From positions 1 to 64,000 of the forward strand of contig JAKVKC010000010.1 in assembly GCA_022486705.1 (NCBI GenBank): 64,000 bases of DNA, written 5' to 3'. The notes beneath the pieces are model-generated. The model was not told the DNA's origin. It did not search any database and saw nothing but the letters and a program-made list of their open reading frames with translations. Made by a program: the position numbers and the translations under genes. Origin of the DNA: Solobacterium sp. (lineage in GTDB: Bacteria > Bacillota_I > Bacilli_A > Erysipelotrichales > Erysipelotrichaceae). Of this stretch, positions 29,801-37,929 are shown one piece after another. Each line of letters starts with the position of its first letter. Positions within the stretch are counted from its first letter, which is position 1.

Positions 29801-30052
29801 ATGCATGATCTTTTGGAGCACAGTGAAGAATATGCAATCCAATTCATTTTCATGATGCCATCTTCATCTTCTGTTCCTTACCGCGATCAGAATTTTATCG
29901 TGAAAAAGATATGCATGCAGAATGAAAGCATAGAGGAAATGAACGCTTTTATGAATATCAGGATGCCTGGCACAGTGAAAGAAGAAGATAAAGGATGGAT
30001 CGCTGAAGATCATCTTCTGCAGATCTGTTTTGGTTTTGAGGAGGCAGACTAG
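26858..30052 (+). CDS. FtsK/SpoIIIE-type secretion ATPase, EssC-like
   Basis: The motor candidate of the type VII-like locus, 1064 residues. The N-terminus (about 1-170) has an FHA-like segment (VHIGSHESDDIAFED). Two membrane helices follow (about 216-240 and 250-272), then a coiled stretch. The only intact FtsK domain has Walker A GTTGSGKSE (about 585-593), FIDFKGGSA and Walker B IVVDEFAEL (about 703). The C-terminal ATPase region keeps a fold-like pattern, but its P-loop position reads APQAKSRKH and is degenerate. Staphylococcal EssC has about 1480 residues and three ATPase modules, so this one is short. It overlaps the lipoprotein gene by 4 nt. Confidence 0.85.
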   Translation: MNVFIAEKSRIYELTLLGTYAEALICEKRVVFILVNHSWHIKLPHDLVYVSRDPIEDGGKITLKLKQKEEICELFFLSDGSSSYRKYEIKDIVHIGSHESDDIAFEDDIEIDTIHHCIHSESRFASLNGRRFRQISYQCGDVLLAKGLHLIFGPAFLMVRQKEEKTSLRLLEKKCNTGPIPVYSSAQRSIRSVPAFPASIELKAPKKILSPRQGSTLAMMFPSIMMMSAVLLIGIWNAYRAYEKGKDILDSLSSVLMPAVMLLSILCAYPLMNYQQKRKYKKEIKKRDQIYRMYLEQTVRDTMDRQREYYFALYQNHISLSCLLYCLSMHVFPEAQEDLRIGTRMCQLQTEVKKHFNAEEEDTLSDEIEQAEVKLNRSVHVPFLMPKMKIQIEGEDAEKLFLSLLIQAAVYGRNVFLISDLSFVSKYPFLQRLPGLMNAGGRNISSHFQGAENAVIFQTAVQDICEDSVYLNHVSENAQLILHAGKENWFCDAVHHEKDLFEPELYQGSFPDAPLACPLFFQYNDPSFLDMYHVNDAKDLYIPSRWSEHQDESSLHALIGCESSGAEIVLDLSEQGNGPHGLIAGTTGSGKSELILTMLLSLMVNYSPEQLQIAFIDFKGGSAAQAFEVSGKRLPHIVGCLSNLDMNGQDRVMYALKNECIARQKILQDAGRKYHCSIMNLMDYRRLKKKNMELSSLADLVIVVDEFAELKTQNYEMLNQLISIARIGRSLGIHLILSTQKPAGVVNEQIWSNSRFKICLKVAEKQDSMEVLHTSDAMELHRAGEFILACDQTMQKGIAGYSGYRRSLQNMQLQTMRLNGTVKDEYASYGEFADPEILSICREINRSSHHTGAFRRLWLEPISKYPAAILYPHHAIGIIDDYYHQVQPYCIFEFDAKTHWGFLAPQAKSRKHMISFLRNLFDNEFSSVRTVCAENLCKGNNSDEERTDRIQIVHTLQDPAEKKILIMSDPSRTYQKIGNEQMHDLLEHSEEYAIQFIFMMPSSSSVPYRDQNFIVKKICMQNESIEEMNAFMNIRMPGTVKEEDKGWIAEDHLLQICFGFEEAD

Positions 30053-30053
30053 C

Positions 30054-30284
30054 GTGTTGCATATATTTCTTTTTATAGAAATTGAACAGATATGGATCGA
30101 GATCCAAGTATCTGAAACGGCATCCTTTCACCGTATCCTTGCGGCTCTTTATCTCATGAAAGCAATCCGCATCAGGGCAGAAGATGTTCTTGTCTATGAG
30201 AAAGAGACTTTGCAGAGATGTGATATGGATGTTGCGCTCTACGCGCTGAATGTACAGAATGGCATGGTGTTTGAGGCATATTAA
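30054..30284 (+). CDS. EsaB/YukD-like ubiquitin-fold protein
   Basis: A 76-residue protein starting at GTG with GAGGAGG 9 nt upstream, one nt after the EssC-like stop codon. The pattern of beta hairpin, one helix (FHRILAALYLMKAI) and an end DVALYALNVQNGMVFEAY resembles EsaB/YukD, the small ubiquitin-like component of Firmicute type VII systems, where the last strand follows an asparagine-glycine turn. Identity is low, so the call rests on size, predicted fold and location. Confidence 0.6.
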   Translation: MLHIFLFIEIEQIWIEIQVSETASFHRILAALYLMKAIRIRAEDVLVYEKETLQRCDMDVALYALNVQNGMVFEAY

Positions 30285-30308
30285 AAGATCTGGGATGCCC
30301 AGATCTTT
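30284..30308. terminator. Bidirectional terminator between the type VII-like locus and the ABC transporter
   Basis: An 11-bp perfect stem, AAAGATCTGGG/CCCAGATCTTT, with a 3-nt loop has T-rich flanks on both strands and separates two convergent gene sets. Confidence 0.85.
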
Positions 30309-31047
30309 ATTTGTTATTTGCGGCTTTTAGGAATGCGGCTGTTCTTTCACTTTTCGGATGCGTAAACAGCTGATCCGGTGTTCCTTCTTCTTCGATCCGT
30401 CCCTGATCCATGAAGACGACCCGATCTGCAACATCTTTGGCAAAATTCATTTCATGCGTGACAATGATCATGGTCAGACCCTGTGTTGCTAAGTCCTTCA
30501 TGACAGCTAATACTTCACCGACCATTTCAGGATCCAAGGCAGAAGTAGGCTCATCAAACAGCATCAGTTTCGGCTGCATGCACAGAGCTCTTGCAATAGC
30601 GACTCTCTGTTTCTGCCCGCCGGAGATTGTCTTGACATTGGCATTTGCGAAATCGAGCATGCCTACCTTTTCGAGATAGTGCAGCGCATTTTCCTGTGCT
30701 TTCTGCTTAGAGATCTTCAATACTTTTTCCTGCGGCTTCATGCAGTTCTGAAGGACATTCATGTTAGCGAACAGATTGAACTGCTGGAAGCACATACCGA
30801 CCTGTGCTCGATATGCATTGACATTCTTAGTTTTAAGAATATTCTGTCCGAAAACAGAAATGATCCCGCTGTCTGGCTTTTCCAATAAATTGATGCAGCG
30901 CAGAAGGGTGGATTTGCCTGATCCTGATCTTCCGATCAGACAGACGACTTCGCCTTCACGTACATTGAAATCGACGCCTTTCAATACTTCCAGAGATCCA
31001 AAGCTCTTATGGATATCTTTGATCTCAACAAGAGGTTGATTTGACAT
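30307..31047 (-). CDS. Amino-acid ABC transporter ATP-binding protein (probably lysine)
   Basis: The ATPase of a polar amino-acid uptake system. The 246-residue protein has Walker [11 protein letters not shown]-loop region [10 protein letters not shown], signature [15 protein letters not shown], Walker [14 protein letters not shown] and the H-loop [12 protein letters not shown] 31047 has AAAGGAGG 9 nt upstream. An ATG two codons earlier overlaps the permease stop codon and sits too close to that ribosome binding site. It is the last gene of a three-gene operon behind a lysine riboswitch. Confidence 0.95.
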   Translation of the reverse strand: MSNQPLVEIKDIHKSFGSLEVLKGVDFNVREGEVVCLIGRSGSGKSTLLRCINLLEKPDSGIISVFGQNILKTKNVNAYRAQVGMCFQQFNLFANMNVLQNCMKPQEKVLKISKQKAQENALHYLEKVGMLDFANANVKTISGGQKQRVAIARALCMQPKLMLFDEPTSALDPEMVGEVLAVMKDLATQGLTMIIVTHEMNFAKDVADRVVFMDQGRIEEEGTPDQLFTHPKSERTAAFLKAANNK

Positions 31048-31049
31048 GA

Positions 31050-31823
31050 TCATCTGCCTCCTTTGGCTGTATGCCGGGTAATATAGTGAGCGCTTTTTGG
31101 ATTGGTATCGCTCATTGGGACCGTAATATATGCGGTCTGATTCATTCTCTTTTCGATCATATTCAAAATCAGTGAAGCAATGCTTGTTAAGATGAGATAG
31201 ATCATTGCTTCAATGAAATATGCCTCGGTAAAGTGGAAGGTGGATCCGGCAAAGCTCTTTGTCTGGAACATCAATTCAGTAATGGAAATGATCATCAGGA
31301 CAGAAGAATCCTTGATATTGACGATCAATTCATTGCCGATGGCAGGGAAGGCATTTTTGATTGCCTGCGGCAGGACGACGCTCATCATTGTCTGTGCATT
31401 TGACATGCCTAAGCTTCTCGCTGCTTCGGTCTGTCCGATATCAACAGCCTGAATCCCAGAACGAATAATTTCAGCCATATATGCACCAGTGTTGACACTG
31501 ATGACAAAGATGGCTGCCGTTAGATTTGTCCAATTGAAGACATGGAGCAGTGCGTAGTACAGGAACAGAGCCTGTACCATCATTGGGGTACCGCGGAACA
31601 CAGTGATATAAACATTAATGATCACATCCAGCAGTTTTTTGAAGAAGCGTGCGACTGGACCAGCTGTATAGTCCAATTTCACAGCTCTGAGACCGCCGAC
31701 CAGCAATCCTAAGATCAAGCCGAAGAAGGTGCCTATTAGGGATACATATAATGTTGTCTGTACCCCTAATAGGATGCTGCTCCAATATCGGCTTAAAATA
31801 TCAATACAATTCTGTATGAACAT
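31050..31823 (-). CDS. Amino-acid ABC transporter permease (probably lysine)
   Basis: A 257-residue inner-membrane permease of the HisM/GlnP type, with about five membrane segments (first at residues 15-45). The EAA loop [18 protein letters not shown], which docks to the ATPase, is complete. The motif [15 protein letters not shown] is typical of polar amino-acid permeases. Its start overlaps the stop codon of the binding-protein gene (TGATG), and its stop codon overlaps the first possible start of the ATPase, so all three are translationally coupled. Confidence 0.95.
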   Translation of the reverse strand: MFIQNCIDILSRYWSSILLGVQTTLYVSLIGTFFGLILGLLVGGLRAVKLDYTAGPVARFFKKLLDVIINVYITVFRGTPMMVQALFLYYALLHVFNWTNLTAAIFVISVNTGAYMAEIIRSGIQAVDIGQTEAARSLGMSNAQTMMSVVLPQAIKNAFPAIGNELIVNIKDSSVLMIISITELMFQTKSFAGSTFHFTEAYFIEAMIYLILTSIASLILNMIEKRMNQTAYITVPMSDTNPKSAHYITRHTAKGGR

Positions 31824-32668
31824 CAGTTCGTTGCAGGCTGACGGTTGACAGCTGCTTCCATCAGCGATTCACGGTCTGCTGTGGAGATATCCTTCAGAGC
31901 CGTATTCAGTGAATCCTTGAGATCTGTATCTTCCTTGCGGACAGCGACAGATACGGTCGTATCTGCAGTGAAGCCCTTGCCGCTGGCAAATCTGACAATG
32001 GAAAGATCCTTGTTTGCTGCTACAACGCCATTGGCAACAGGAAGCTCAGAGACGACACCGTCAATTGCGCCAGACTGCAGTGCCTGGATAGCTGCTGGGA
32101 ATGATTCGGCAGCCGGCTGATGGGTCACGCCATTGATCTGGTCAATGACTTCATCATAAATGGTATTCATCTGACCCTGTACCTTTGCTCCAGAGAAATC
32201 CTGGATGCTTGTGGCAGAAGCGTAATTGCCGCTTGCTCTGACGATCATGACTTCTTCTGACTCATAATATGGATCTGTAAAGGAAACTTCTTTCTCACGT
32301 TCTGCCGTATCTGTCATACCGGCAATAATGGCATCGATCTGATCATTCTGCAGAGACAGGATCAGGTTGTCCCAATCAAGCTTTACGATCTGTACATCGC
32401 GGCCGACTGCTTTTGCCAGCTTTGTGGCAATGACAACGTCATAGCCATCGCAGTAGTCGACGCTTGAGATTTTCTGAGTGGTGTCATTGGCTTCTGTTGT
32501 GGACCAGTTGAATGGTGCATAGTTGCATTCCATACCGACACGAAGTGTTTCTGTGGCTGCTGTTGAAGCAGAAGCAGTGGACGATGCTGCGGAAGTGCCG
32601 GAAGCACATCCTGTCAGCAGCAAAGCGGAAGTGATGATAGCAGTTGAATTTCTTACAATTCTGTTCAT
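31823..32668 (-). CDS. Amino-acid ABC transporter substrate-binding lipoprotein (probably lysine)
   Basis: The receptor of the uptake system, 281 residues. A lipoprotein signal ends in LLTGC, followed by a Ser/Thr/Ala linker. The periplasmic-binding-protein type II fold starts TLRVGMECNYAPFNW, with DGYDVVIATKLAKAVG and AGMTDTAEREKEVSFTDPYY. These are the usual polar amino-acid signatures. Lysine is inferred from the riboswitch, not from the binding pocket. The ribosome binding site GAGGAGGG is close upstream. Confidence 0.94.
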   Translation of the reverse strand: MNRIVRNSTAIITSALLLTGCASGTSAASSTASASTAATETLRVGMECNYAPFNWSTTEANDTTQKISSVDYCDGYDVVIATKLAKAVGRDVQIVKLDWDNLILSLQNDQIDAIIAGMTDTAEREKEVSFTDPYYESEEVMIVRASGNYASATSIQDFSGAKVQGQMNTIYDEVIDQINGVTHQPAAESFPAAIQALQSGAIDGVVSELPVANGVVAANKDLSIVRFASGKGFTADTTVSVAVRKEDTDLKDSLNTALKDISTADRESLMEAAVNRQPATN

Positions 32669-32689
32669 AATACCCTCCTCGTTATCTGT

Positions 32690-32723
32690 AAAATAAAACC
32701 GTATGCATTACTATTACACACGG
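32690..32723 (-). terminator. Riboswitch expression-platform terminator
   Basis: On the minus strand CCGTGTG pairs with CATACGG and is followed by TTTTATTTT, about 30 nt before the binding-protein gene start. It should form when lysine is bound. Confidence 0.8.
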
Positions 32724-32767
32724 TTGAATATTCCCGATAAGTAATAGCTCCTCTTCATCAATGTGAA

Positions 32768-32902
32768 GGAGTGGTACAGATCTTGTCTGTATCCCCACAG
32801 AATTGCATTGCGCTCAATTCTGTTCGGCGATGATTGCCTTTCCTTCTGCTCACAGCCTGCCGGCTCCCAGAAGTACTCATCTGCATCGCAACCTCTATAC
32901 GA
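32768..32902 (-). ncRNA. Lysine riboswitch aptamer (L box)
   Basis: Read on the minus strand, the RNA has the conserved L-box blocks in order: ATAGAGGTTGCGA, AGTAC, GGGAGCCGG, GAAGGAAAGG and CGCCGAA. These match the lysC leader of Bacillus in order and spacing. With the downstream terminator this is an OFF switch: lysine ends transcription of the transporter operon. Confidence 0.87.
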
Positions 32903-32922
32903 GTGTTTTATTTTATGCATGT

Positions 32923-32951
32923 ACTATAGGGTACAAATCATTGGATGTCAA
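32923..32951 (-). promoter_or_regulatory. Lysine transporter operon promoter
   Basis: On the minus strand a perfect TTGACA (32946-32951) is 17 nt from TATAGT (32923-32928). The palindrome GTTTTCTGAAAAC (32967-32979) lies upstream of the -35. The 386-bp gap between the binding protein and truB holds only this promoter, the riboswitch and the truB promoter. Confidence 0.8.
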
Positions 32952-33015
32952 GAATCTTTTTCATTTGTTTTCTGAAAACAGTTACAATATTCCGCAAATG
33001 TCTATTTCATAGGTT

Positions 33016-33044
33016 TTGCCCTATGCCGAAGTAATTGGTATAAT
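33016..33044 (+). promoter_or_regulatory. truB promoter adjoining the start codon
   Basis: TTGCCC (33016-33021) and a perfect TATAAT (33039-33044) are 17 nt apart. The truB ATG is 10 nt after the -10 and has no ribosome binding site, so the 5' UTR would be at most a few nt. Confidence 0.7.
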
Positions 33045-33054
33045 AAATACGTTT

Positions 33055-33903
33055 ATGGACGCAGTCATACTACTGAATAAAGATCAGAATACAACATCGT
33101 TTGCGGCAGTGAGAGCTGTACGCAATCACTATCAGGAAAAGAAAGCAGGACATACTGGCACATTGGACCCTAATGCGACGGGTTTAATGATTGTTCTTTT
33201 AGGCAAATATACAAAGCTGGTGCCATACTGTATTTCAGATCACAAACAATATCACGCGGAATTTGAAATGGGGATCCTGACAGATACTGAAGATATATGG
33301 GGCCGTGTCATCCAGCAGACGGAAGCACATATGCATGCACAGCAGGAGCTGGATGAAGTCTGCACTAAGTTTACTGGTACGATTGAACAGATCCCGCCGA
33401 TGTACAGTGCGGTCAAGAAAGATGGGAAAAAGCTGTATGAATATGCCCGCAATGGTGAGACCGTGGAGCGGCAGCCTAGAGAAGTGACGGTCAATTCATT
33501 ATCTGTCAGGCATCTGCATGATGCTGTATATGAAATGGATGCTGTAGTATCCTCTGGCACATATATCCGTACGCTGATCAGCGACTATTGCGCTGCATTG
33601 CATGAGATCGGCACAATGACGGCATTGGAGCGCAGGGGCATTGAAGGTCTTTCAGTGAAAGATGCATGTACGATGGAAGAGATGGAACAGGGAAAAGAAA
33701 GCATCATTGATCCTTTTCTGATCTTGGATCCGATGTGGAAGATCGTTGAATGCAAAATGCCTGAGATGGTCAGACAGGGAAAGCATGTCTATATTAAAGA
33801 AAATGTCGGCGATCATGTTATTTTTGTCAAAGGACATGAACTGCTTGCGGCATATGAGAAGCAGAATGATGGAATGTATCATTGTAAAAGAGGCCTTTTT
33901 TAA
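33055..33903 (+). CDS. truB: tRNA pseudouridine-55 synthase TruB
   Basis: TruB makes pseudouridine 55 in the T-loop of elongator tRNAs. The 282-residue protein starts MDAVILLNKDQNTTSFAAVR and has the catalytic Asp38 in TGTLDPNATGLM. YSAVKKDGKKLYEYAR and SGTYIRTLISD are also typical. ATG 33055 is the family start; the longer frame from 33016 covers the promoter. No Shine-Dalgarno sequence is present. Its stop codon overlaps the ribF start by 1 nt. Confidence 0.95.
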   Translation: MDAVILLNKDQNTTSFAAVRAVRNHYQEKKAGHTGTLDPNATGLMIVLLGKYTKLVPYCISDHKQYHAEFEMGILTDTEDIWGRVIQQTEAHMHAQQELDEVCTKFTGTIEQIPPMYSAVKKDGKKLYEYARNGETVERQPREVTVNSLSVRHLHDAVYEMDAVVSSGTYIRTLISDYCAALHEIGTMTALERRGIEGLSVKDACTMEEMEQGKESIIDPFLILDPMWKIVECKMPEMVRQGKHVYIKENVGDHVIFVKGHELLAAYEKQNDGMYHCKRGLF

Positions 33904-34826
33904 TGAGAATGATCATGCTCAGCACTGAAAATACAAATGTTCCGAAGATTCCGATGTGCGCATGCATTGGCTATTTTGATGGTATGCATAAAGGACATCA
34001 GGTACTGATTGCCGAGACCGTGAAAATGGCAAAGGAAAAGAATACCGAGACAGCTTTGATCACTTTTGATCCGGATCCATGGGTCACATTAAAAGGCATC
34101 AAGGATATCAGGCATATTACAACGATCCGGCAGCGGATCAATAAAGCGGTATCCTTAGGGATCCAGAATATTGTTGTACTGCAGTTCACCAAAGAAATGG
34201 CCGATCTGGCACCGGAAGATTTTCAGACCCGCATTCTTGGCAAGCTGAATCTGAAAGGGCTGATCTGCGGTTTTGATTTTCATTATGGCGGACAGGGCAG
34301 AGGAAATGCAGAAATGCTGCAGATGAATGCTCCGTATGAAGTGAAGATCATCAAGGAAGTGGATGATGAAAGCGGAAAGATCTCTTCAACGCGCATCTCG
34401 GAATGCATTGTCAATGGGGAGATGGAAGAAGCTGCTGCCATGATGGGATCCTATTATTCGATTGAAGGCGAAGTGATCCATGGCCGTGCCATTGGTACGG
34501 AGATTGGCTTTCCGACCGCAAATATCGCGTATTCGGAAGAATATCTGCTGCCTAAACCAGGGGTATATGCATGCATTGCCTATATCGGCGGAAAAAAATA
34601 CCGTGCGATGACCAATCTTGGCCATAATCCAACGTTCAACTATCGTCAGGAACTTTCCTTGGAAGCATATCTTTTGGATTTCCATGAAGATATCTATGAA
34701 AGAAATATCCGTCTTGATTTTATTCACTTTATGCGGGAAGAAAGATCCTTTCATTCGAAAGAGAACCTGATCCTGCAGCTGGAGCAGGATGCCAGAAACG
34801 TAAGAAAGATCATTGAACAATTATGA
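33903..34826 (+). CDS. ribF: Bifunctional riboflavin kinase / FAD synthetase
   Basis: RibF converts riboflavin to FMN and FMN to FAD. The 307-residue protein has the N-terminal nucleotidyltransferase domain (GYFDGMHKGHQVLI, DFHYGGQGRGNAEML, SSTRISECI) and the C-terminal flavokinase (GRAIGTEIGFPTANI, YRAMTNLGHNPTF). The start overlaps the truB stop codon, and AGAGG lies about 9 nt before it. The stop codon overlaps the next gene in an ATGA junction, so truB, ribF and the methyltransferase are coupled. Confidence 0.96.
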   Translation: MRMIMLSTENTNVPKIPMCACIGYFDGMHKGHQVLIAETVKMAKEKNTETALITFDPDPWVTLKGIKDIRHITTIRQRINKAVSLGIQNIVVLQFTKEMADLAPEDFQTRILGKLNLKGLICGFDFHYGGQGRGNAEMLQMNAPYEVKIIKEVDDESGKISSTRISECIVNGEMEEAAAMMGSYYSIEGEVIHGRAIGTEIGFPTANIAYSEEYLLPKPGVYACIAYIGGKKYRAMTNLGHNPTFNYRQELSLEAYLLDFHEDIYERNIRLDFIHFMREERSFHSKENLILQLEQDARNVRKIIEQL

Positions 34827-36142
34827 ATCAGGAATATCTGCAGCGCATGAAAGAGATGCTGAAAGATGAATATGGAGCTTATGAAGAATCCTTGGACCGA
34901 CCTTTGCGAAGAGGCTTCCGGGTCAACCCTCTGAAATGTACAGATGAAGAGCTTTTTGCCTGGATGAAATTGGATCATGAAAAGAGCCCTTTTGCCAAGC
35001 ATGGCTATTATACAGATGCGAAAGCAGGCATTGGCTTTACGCCGGCATATTTATGCGGCATGTTCTATATGCAGGAACCTAGTGCATCGGCCGCCGTGAC
35101 CGTATTGGATCCTCAGCCAGGCATGATGGTGGCTGATCTCTGCGCTGCTCCAGGATCCAAGAGCACGCAGATATTGGAACTGCTGCAGGATCAGGGCATG
35201 CTTGTATCCAATGAGATCGATGGCAGGAGATGCCAGATCTTAAATGAAAATATTGAACGGAATGGGGCAGCCAATGCGGTCATTCTGAATGCTGACACAA
35301 AAGATATTGCGGACGCATTTCCGTGTTTCTTTGATGCTGTACTGTGCGATGCACCATGCAGCGGAGAAGGCATGTTCCGGAAAAGCGAGGATGCCGTGAA
35401 TGACTGGTCGCAGGCAAATGTTGAAAAATGTGCAGCCTTGCAGAAAGAGATCCTGGAGAATGCATATCGCTGTCTGAAACCTGGCGGAACATTGGTATAC
35501 AGTACATGTACATTCTCTAAGCAGGAAGATGAAATGAATGCTGCATGGTTCGTTCAGCAGCATGCAGATATGGAAATTGAACCGATCGATGTACCTTTCG
35601 GCAGACATGCCTTTGACTGCGGAAGCGGTACAGAACAAGCTCTGCGGATCTTTCCGATGGATGGCGGCGAAGGACATTTTATCTGCCGTATGCACAAGCG
35701 GGGAGATGCAGGTACAGAGAAGCACCGTCTGATGCAGGGGACAGCTGTTTCCAAGGAGATCCTGGCCCAGATCAATGCCATCTTGGCAGAACCATATCCA
35801 TACATATATCAAAGAAATGATCGTATCTACGGCGGCATTGCTCCATTCTATGACTGCGGCAGATGCCATATCAGCAGATATCAGGTATATTTAGGAGAAG
35901 TCAAAAAAAACAATCGCTTCGAACCCGATCATGCAATGGCAATGTCTGTGATCAGCAGATTCCGTATCCAAACAGAACTGGATGATGAAATGCTGGCTAA
36001 ATACATGCATGGCGAACAGCTGCCGATCGTATGTGAAAAAGGATTCTGTGCTTTGACTTGGCATGGCATTGCCGTAGGCTTAGGCAAGAGCGATGGCAGA
36101 TGCATCAAGAATAAATATCCGAAGAGATTGCGTACAAGATAA
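34823..36142 (+). CDS. RNA m5C methyltransferase, RsmF/NOL1-NOP2-Sun family
   Basis: An S-adenosylmethionine-dependent rRNA cytosine-5 methyltransferase of 439 residues. The catalytic domain has the SAM motif DLCAAPGSKSTQ, motif IV CDAPCSGEGMFR with a catalytic Cys, and motif VI LVYSTCTFSKQEDE with the second Cys. The N-terminal RRGFRVNPLK and the C-terminal extension (YYRG/RNA-binding type) fit the RsmF subgroup of Firmicutes. The exact target cytosine cannot be read from sequence. Confidence 0.9.
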   Translation: MNQEYLQRMKEMLKDEYGAYEESLDRPLRRGFRVNPLKCTDEELFAWMKLDHEKSPFAKHGYYTDAKAGIGFTPAYLCGMFYMQEPSASAAVTVLDPQPGMMVADLCAAPGSKSTQILELLQDQGMLVSNEIDGRRCQILNENIERNGAANAVILNADTKDIADAFPCFFDAVLCDAPCSGEGMFRKSEDAVNDWSQANVEKCAALQKEILENAYRCLKPGGTLVYSTCTFSKQEDEMNAAWFVQQHADMEIEPIDVPFGRHAFDCGSGTEQALRIFPMDGGEGHFICRMHKRGDAGTEKHRLMQGTAVSKEILAQINAILAEPYPYIYQRNDRIYGGIAPFYDCGRCHISRYQVYLGEVKKNNRFEPDHAMAMSVISRFRIQTELDDEMLAKYMHGEQLPIVCEKGFCALTWHGIAVGLGKSDGRCIKNKYPKRLRTR

Positions 36143-36151
36143 GGAGAACCC

Positions 36152-37522
36152 ATGGAACTGCAACTATTCAGCTTTATTGATGAAGCAATTCAATACTATG
36201 AATTGAAACGGCCTTCTTTTGAATATGCAGAGGGACAGCTGAAAACTGTCTTCAAAGAGATTGCTGCGGATCATGACAATGCCTTGCTTTCTATTAAAAC
36301 AAGGATCAAATCTTCTGACAGTTTAAGGGAAAAACTGATCCGCAACCGTTTCTATCTGAACTGCACCGGCCCAGAAGATGTTCTGAAGAATCTGACGGAT
36401 GTCATCGGCATTACTTTGGAATGCCGCTTCATCAGAAATGAAGCCGAGATGTACCATTCGCTTTTTCAGTTCTTTATTGATGATGGAAAGATATTCTCTC
36501 CATGCCGGACCAATCCGAATGTGTATCTGAATCTGCATATGGCTCAGCCGCAGACACAGAGAAACGGCTTTACGATCTATCGCATCGATGGCTTTTATAC
36601 ATTCAATGAAGAAAGGATCAATTTTGAACTGCAGATCAAATCCTTGGTACATACCTTCTGGAGCGAGATCGAGCACGAAGTAGTTTATAAGAACCCAGAT
36701 TTCATTATGTATGATACATTCAACCGCAATATGCTTGGCGCTATCCGTGACAATCTGGATGTGGTCGACAGACAGCTTGAGATCATGTACAACGAGATCT
36801 CCTATCAGTCGCAGCAGGCTCAGATCGGCATGGATGAGAAGGGATTTAAGACCTTTGTTGCTCGTTCGATCAATGAACTGATGAATCGGAAAATGGTAGA
36901 ATCTGTTGGCTTTGCGACAGACTTTAAACAGTGCAGTGCAATTCTTGCACAGTATATCTATGTAAAGGATTTTCTGAATGGCACGCATAATCCGGAGCGG
37001 ATGATCGATTATCTGCAGCTGCTGAATCTGCTGACGGATACGCGCATTGAATTCAAAGAAGAGATCTATTTGGAACATACCTATATTTCAAAGGATCCTT
37101 TCTGCAATATCCTTGGCGGCTATTGGCAGCAGCAGCTGAATAAGAATTTCCAATGGCATATTTTCTTCTGCATGCTGTTTACGATCCAGCCTGGCAACAA
37201 TATTGAGGATTTCTCGGACTTCATCCATGTCATCCATCTTCTGATGATCCAGCCGACCTGGTATGCCAGCACTTTTCAGAAATATGAGCAGAAGGATGCT
37301 GATACGGTCAGAGATGAATTGGCCGGTGCCCTGGCCCAATCGCTTGTATCAATTGACAAGATCGATATTATTCACGAAGAGAAGGTACATGAAGTCATGG
37401 AGATGTTCCGTACTTTCATTGAGATGATCGAACAGGATTATCCTGATATAGATGTCTATCATAAGTATCAGAAAGAGATCCTGGCAGAGCTGACACATCG
37501 CACGATCGTTATCTTCCAATAA
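36152..37522 (+). CDS. Long RelA/SpoT-domain protein (putative alarmone synthetase) with unknown C-terminal domain
   Basis: A 456-residue protein. Residues about 35-200 are a divergent (p)ppGpp synthetase domain. It has TRIKSSDSLREKL (substrate-binding Arg, Lys and Ser), TDVIGITLECRF (metal Asp region), VYLNLHM in place of GYxSLH but with Tyr and His kept, and FELQIKSLVHTFWSEIEHE (EIQIRT-like). There is no HD hydrolase, TGS or ACT domain. The final ~230 residues are helical, contain aromatic-rich QWHIFFCMLFTIQPG, and match nothing I know. The ribosome binding site is AAGGAG. It may make alarmones under a new control domain; activity is inference. Confidence 0.75.
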   Translation: MELQLFSFIDEAIQYYELKRPSFEYAEGQLKTVFKEIAADHDNALLSIKTRIKSSDSLREKLIRNRFYLNCTGPEDVLKNLTDVIGITLECRFIRNEAEMYHSLFQFFIDDGKIFSPCRTNPNVYLNLHMAQPQTQRNGFTIYRIDGFYTFNEERINFELQIKSLVHTFWSEIEHEVVYKNPDFIMYDTFNRNMLGAIRDNLDVVDRQLEIMYNEISYQSQQAQIGMDEKGFKTFVARSINELMNRKMVESVGFATDFKQCSAILAQYIYVKDFLNGTHNPERMIDYLQLLNLLTDTRIEFKEEIYLEHTYISKDPFCNILGGYWQQQLNKNFQWHIFFCMLFTIQPGNNIEDFSDFIHVIHLLMIQPTWYASTFQKYEQKDADTVRDELAGALAQSLVSIDKIDIIHEEKVHEVMEMFRTFIEMIEQDYPDIDVYHKYQKEILAELTHRTIVIFQ

Positions 37523-37559
37523 GAAAAAAGACCTGATATAATAAGGACGAGGTGAAATT

Positions 37560-37886
37560 ATGGCACAGGATTATGTTGTATTGAATGAAAATCAGGAGCA
37601 TGGGATCATTGCAATCAATAAGTCGGTATTTCGTTCGATTGCTGAGATCAGCATTGATGATATTGAAAATGCGGTCAAGGTGCCCGAAGCAAGATTTGCC
37701 AGCCCGCTGAGCGTAAAGATCTATGACAATAAGCTGCATATTGCGGCCGATATTAAAGTGAAGTATGGCGCCAATGTAGCGGCCACCTGTGAATTGGTGC
37801 AGAACAAGATCTATGAGAATATTCTGTTCATGACTGGCTTTAAAGCAAATGATGTTACAGTCAATGTTATTGGTTTTGAAATTTAG
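37560..37886 (+). CDS. Asp23/Gls24 family envelope stress protein
   Basis: A 108-residue Asp23-family protein, with GIIAINKSVFRSIAEISI and the repeated segments around VKVKYGANVAATCELVQNKIYENI. Members are abundant, often membrane-tethered, and linked to envelope stress or fatty-acid metabolism. It has its own TATAAT at about 37536-37541 and the ribosome binding site GAGGTG. It stands alone between the RelA-like gene and the L20 leader. Confidence 0.85.
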   Translation: MAQDYVVLNENQEHGIIAINKSVFRSIAEISIDDIENAVKVPEARFASPLSVKIYDNKLHIAADIKVKYGANVAATCELVQNKIYENILFMTGFKANDVTVNVIGFEI

Positions 37887-37929
37887 TTGACACAGAAGGT
37901 GTTTTGCTGTTTAATATATAAGTATTTGA

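Noticed and set aside
33016..33054. Longer truB start
   Set aside because: It covers the promoter -35 and -10, and the extra residues do not look like TruB.
36440..36600. Idea that the RelA/SpoT domain is dead because GYxSLH is altered
   Set aside because: The stacking Tyr and the His are kept in VYLNLHM, and the other substrate motifs are present.
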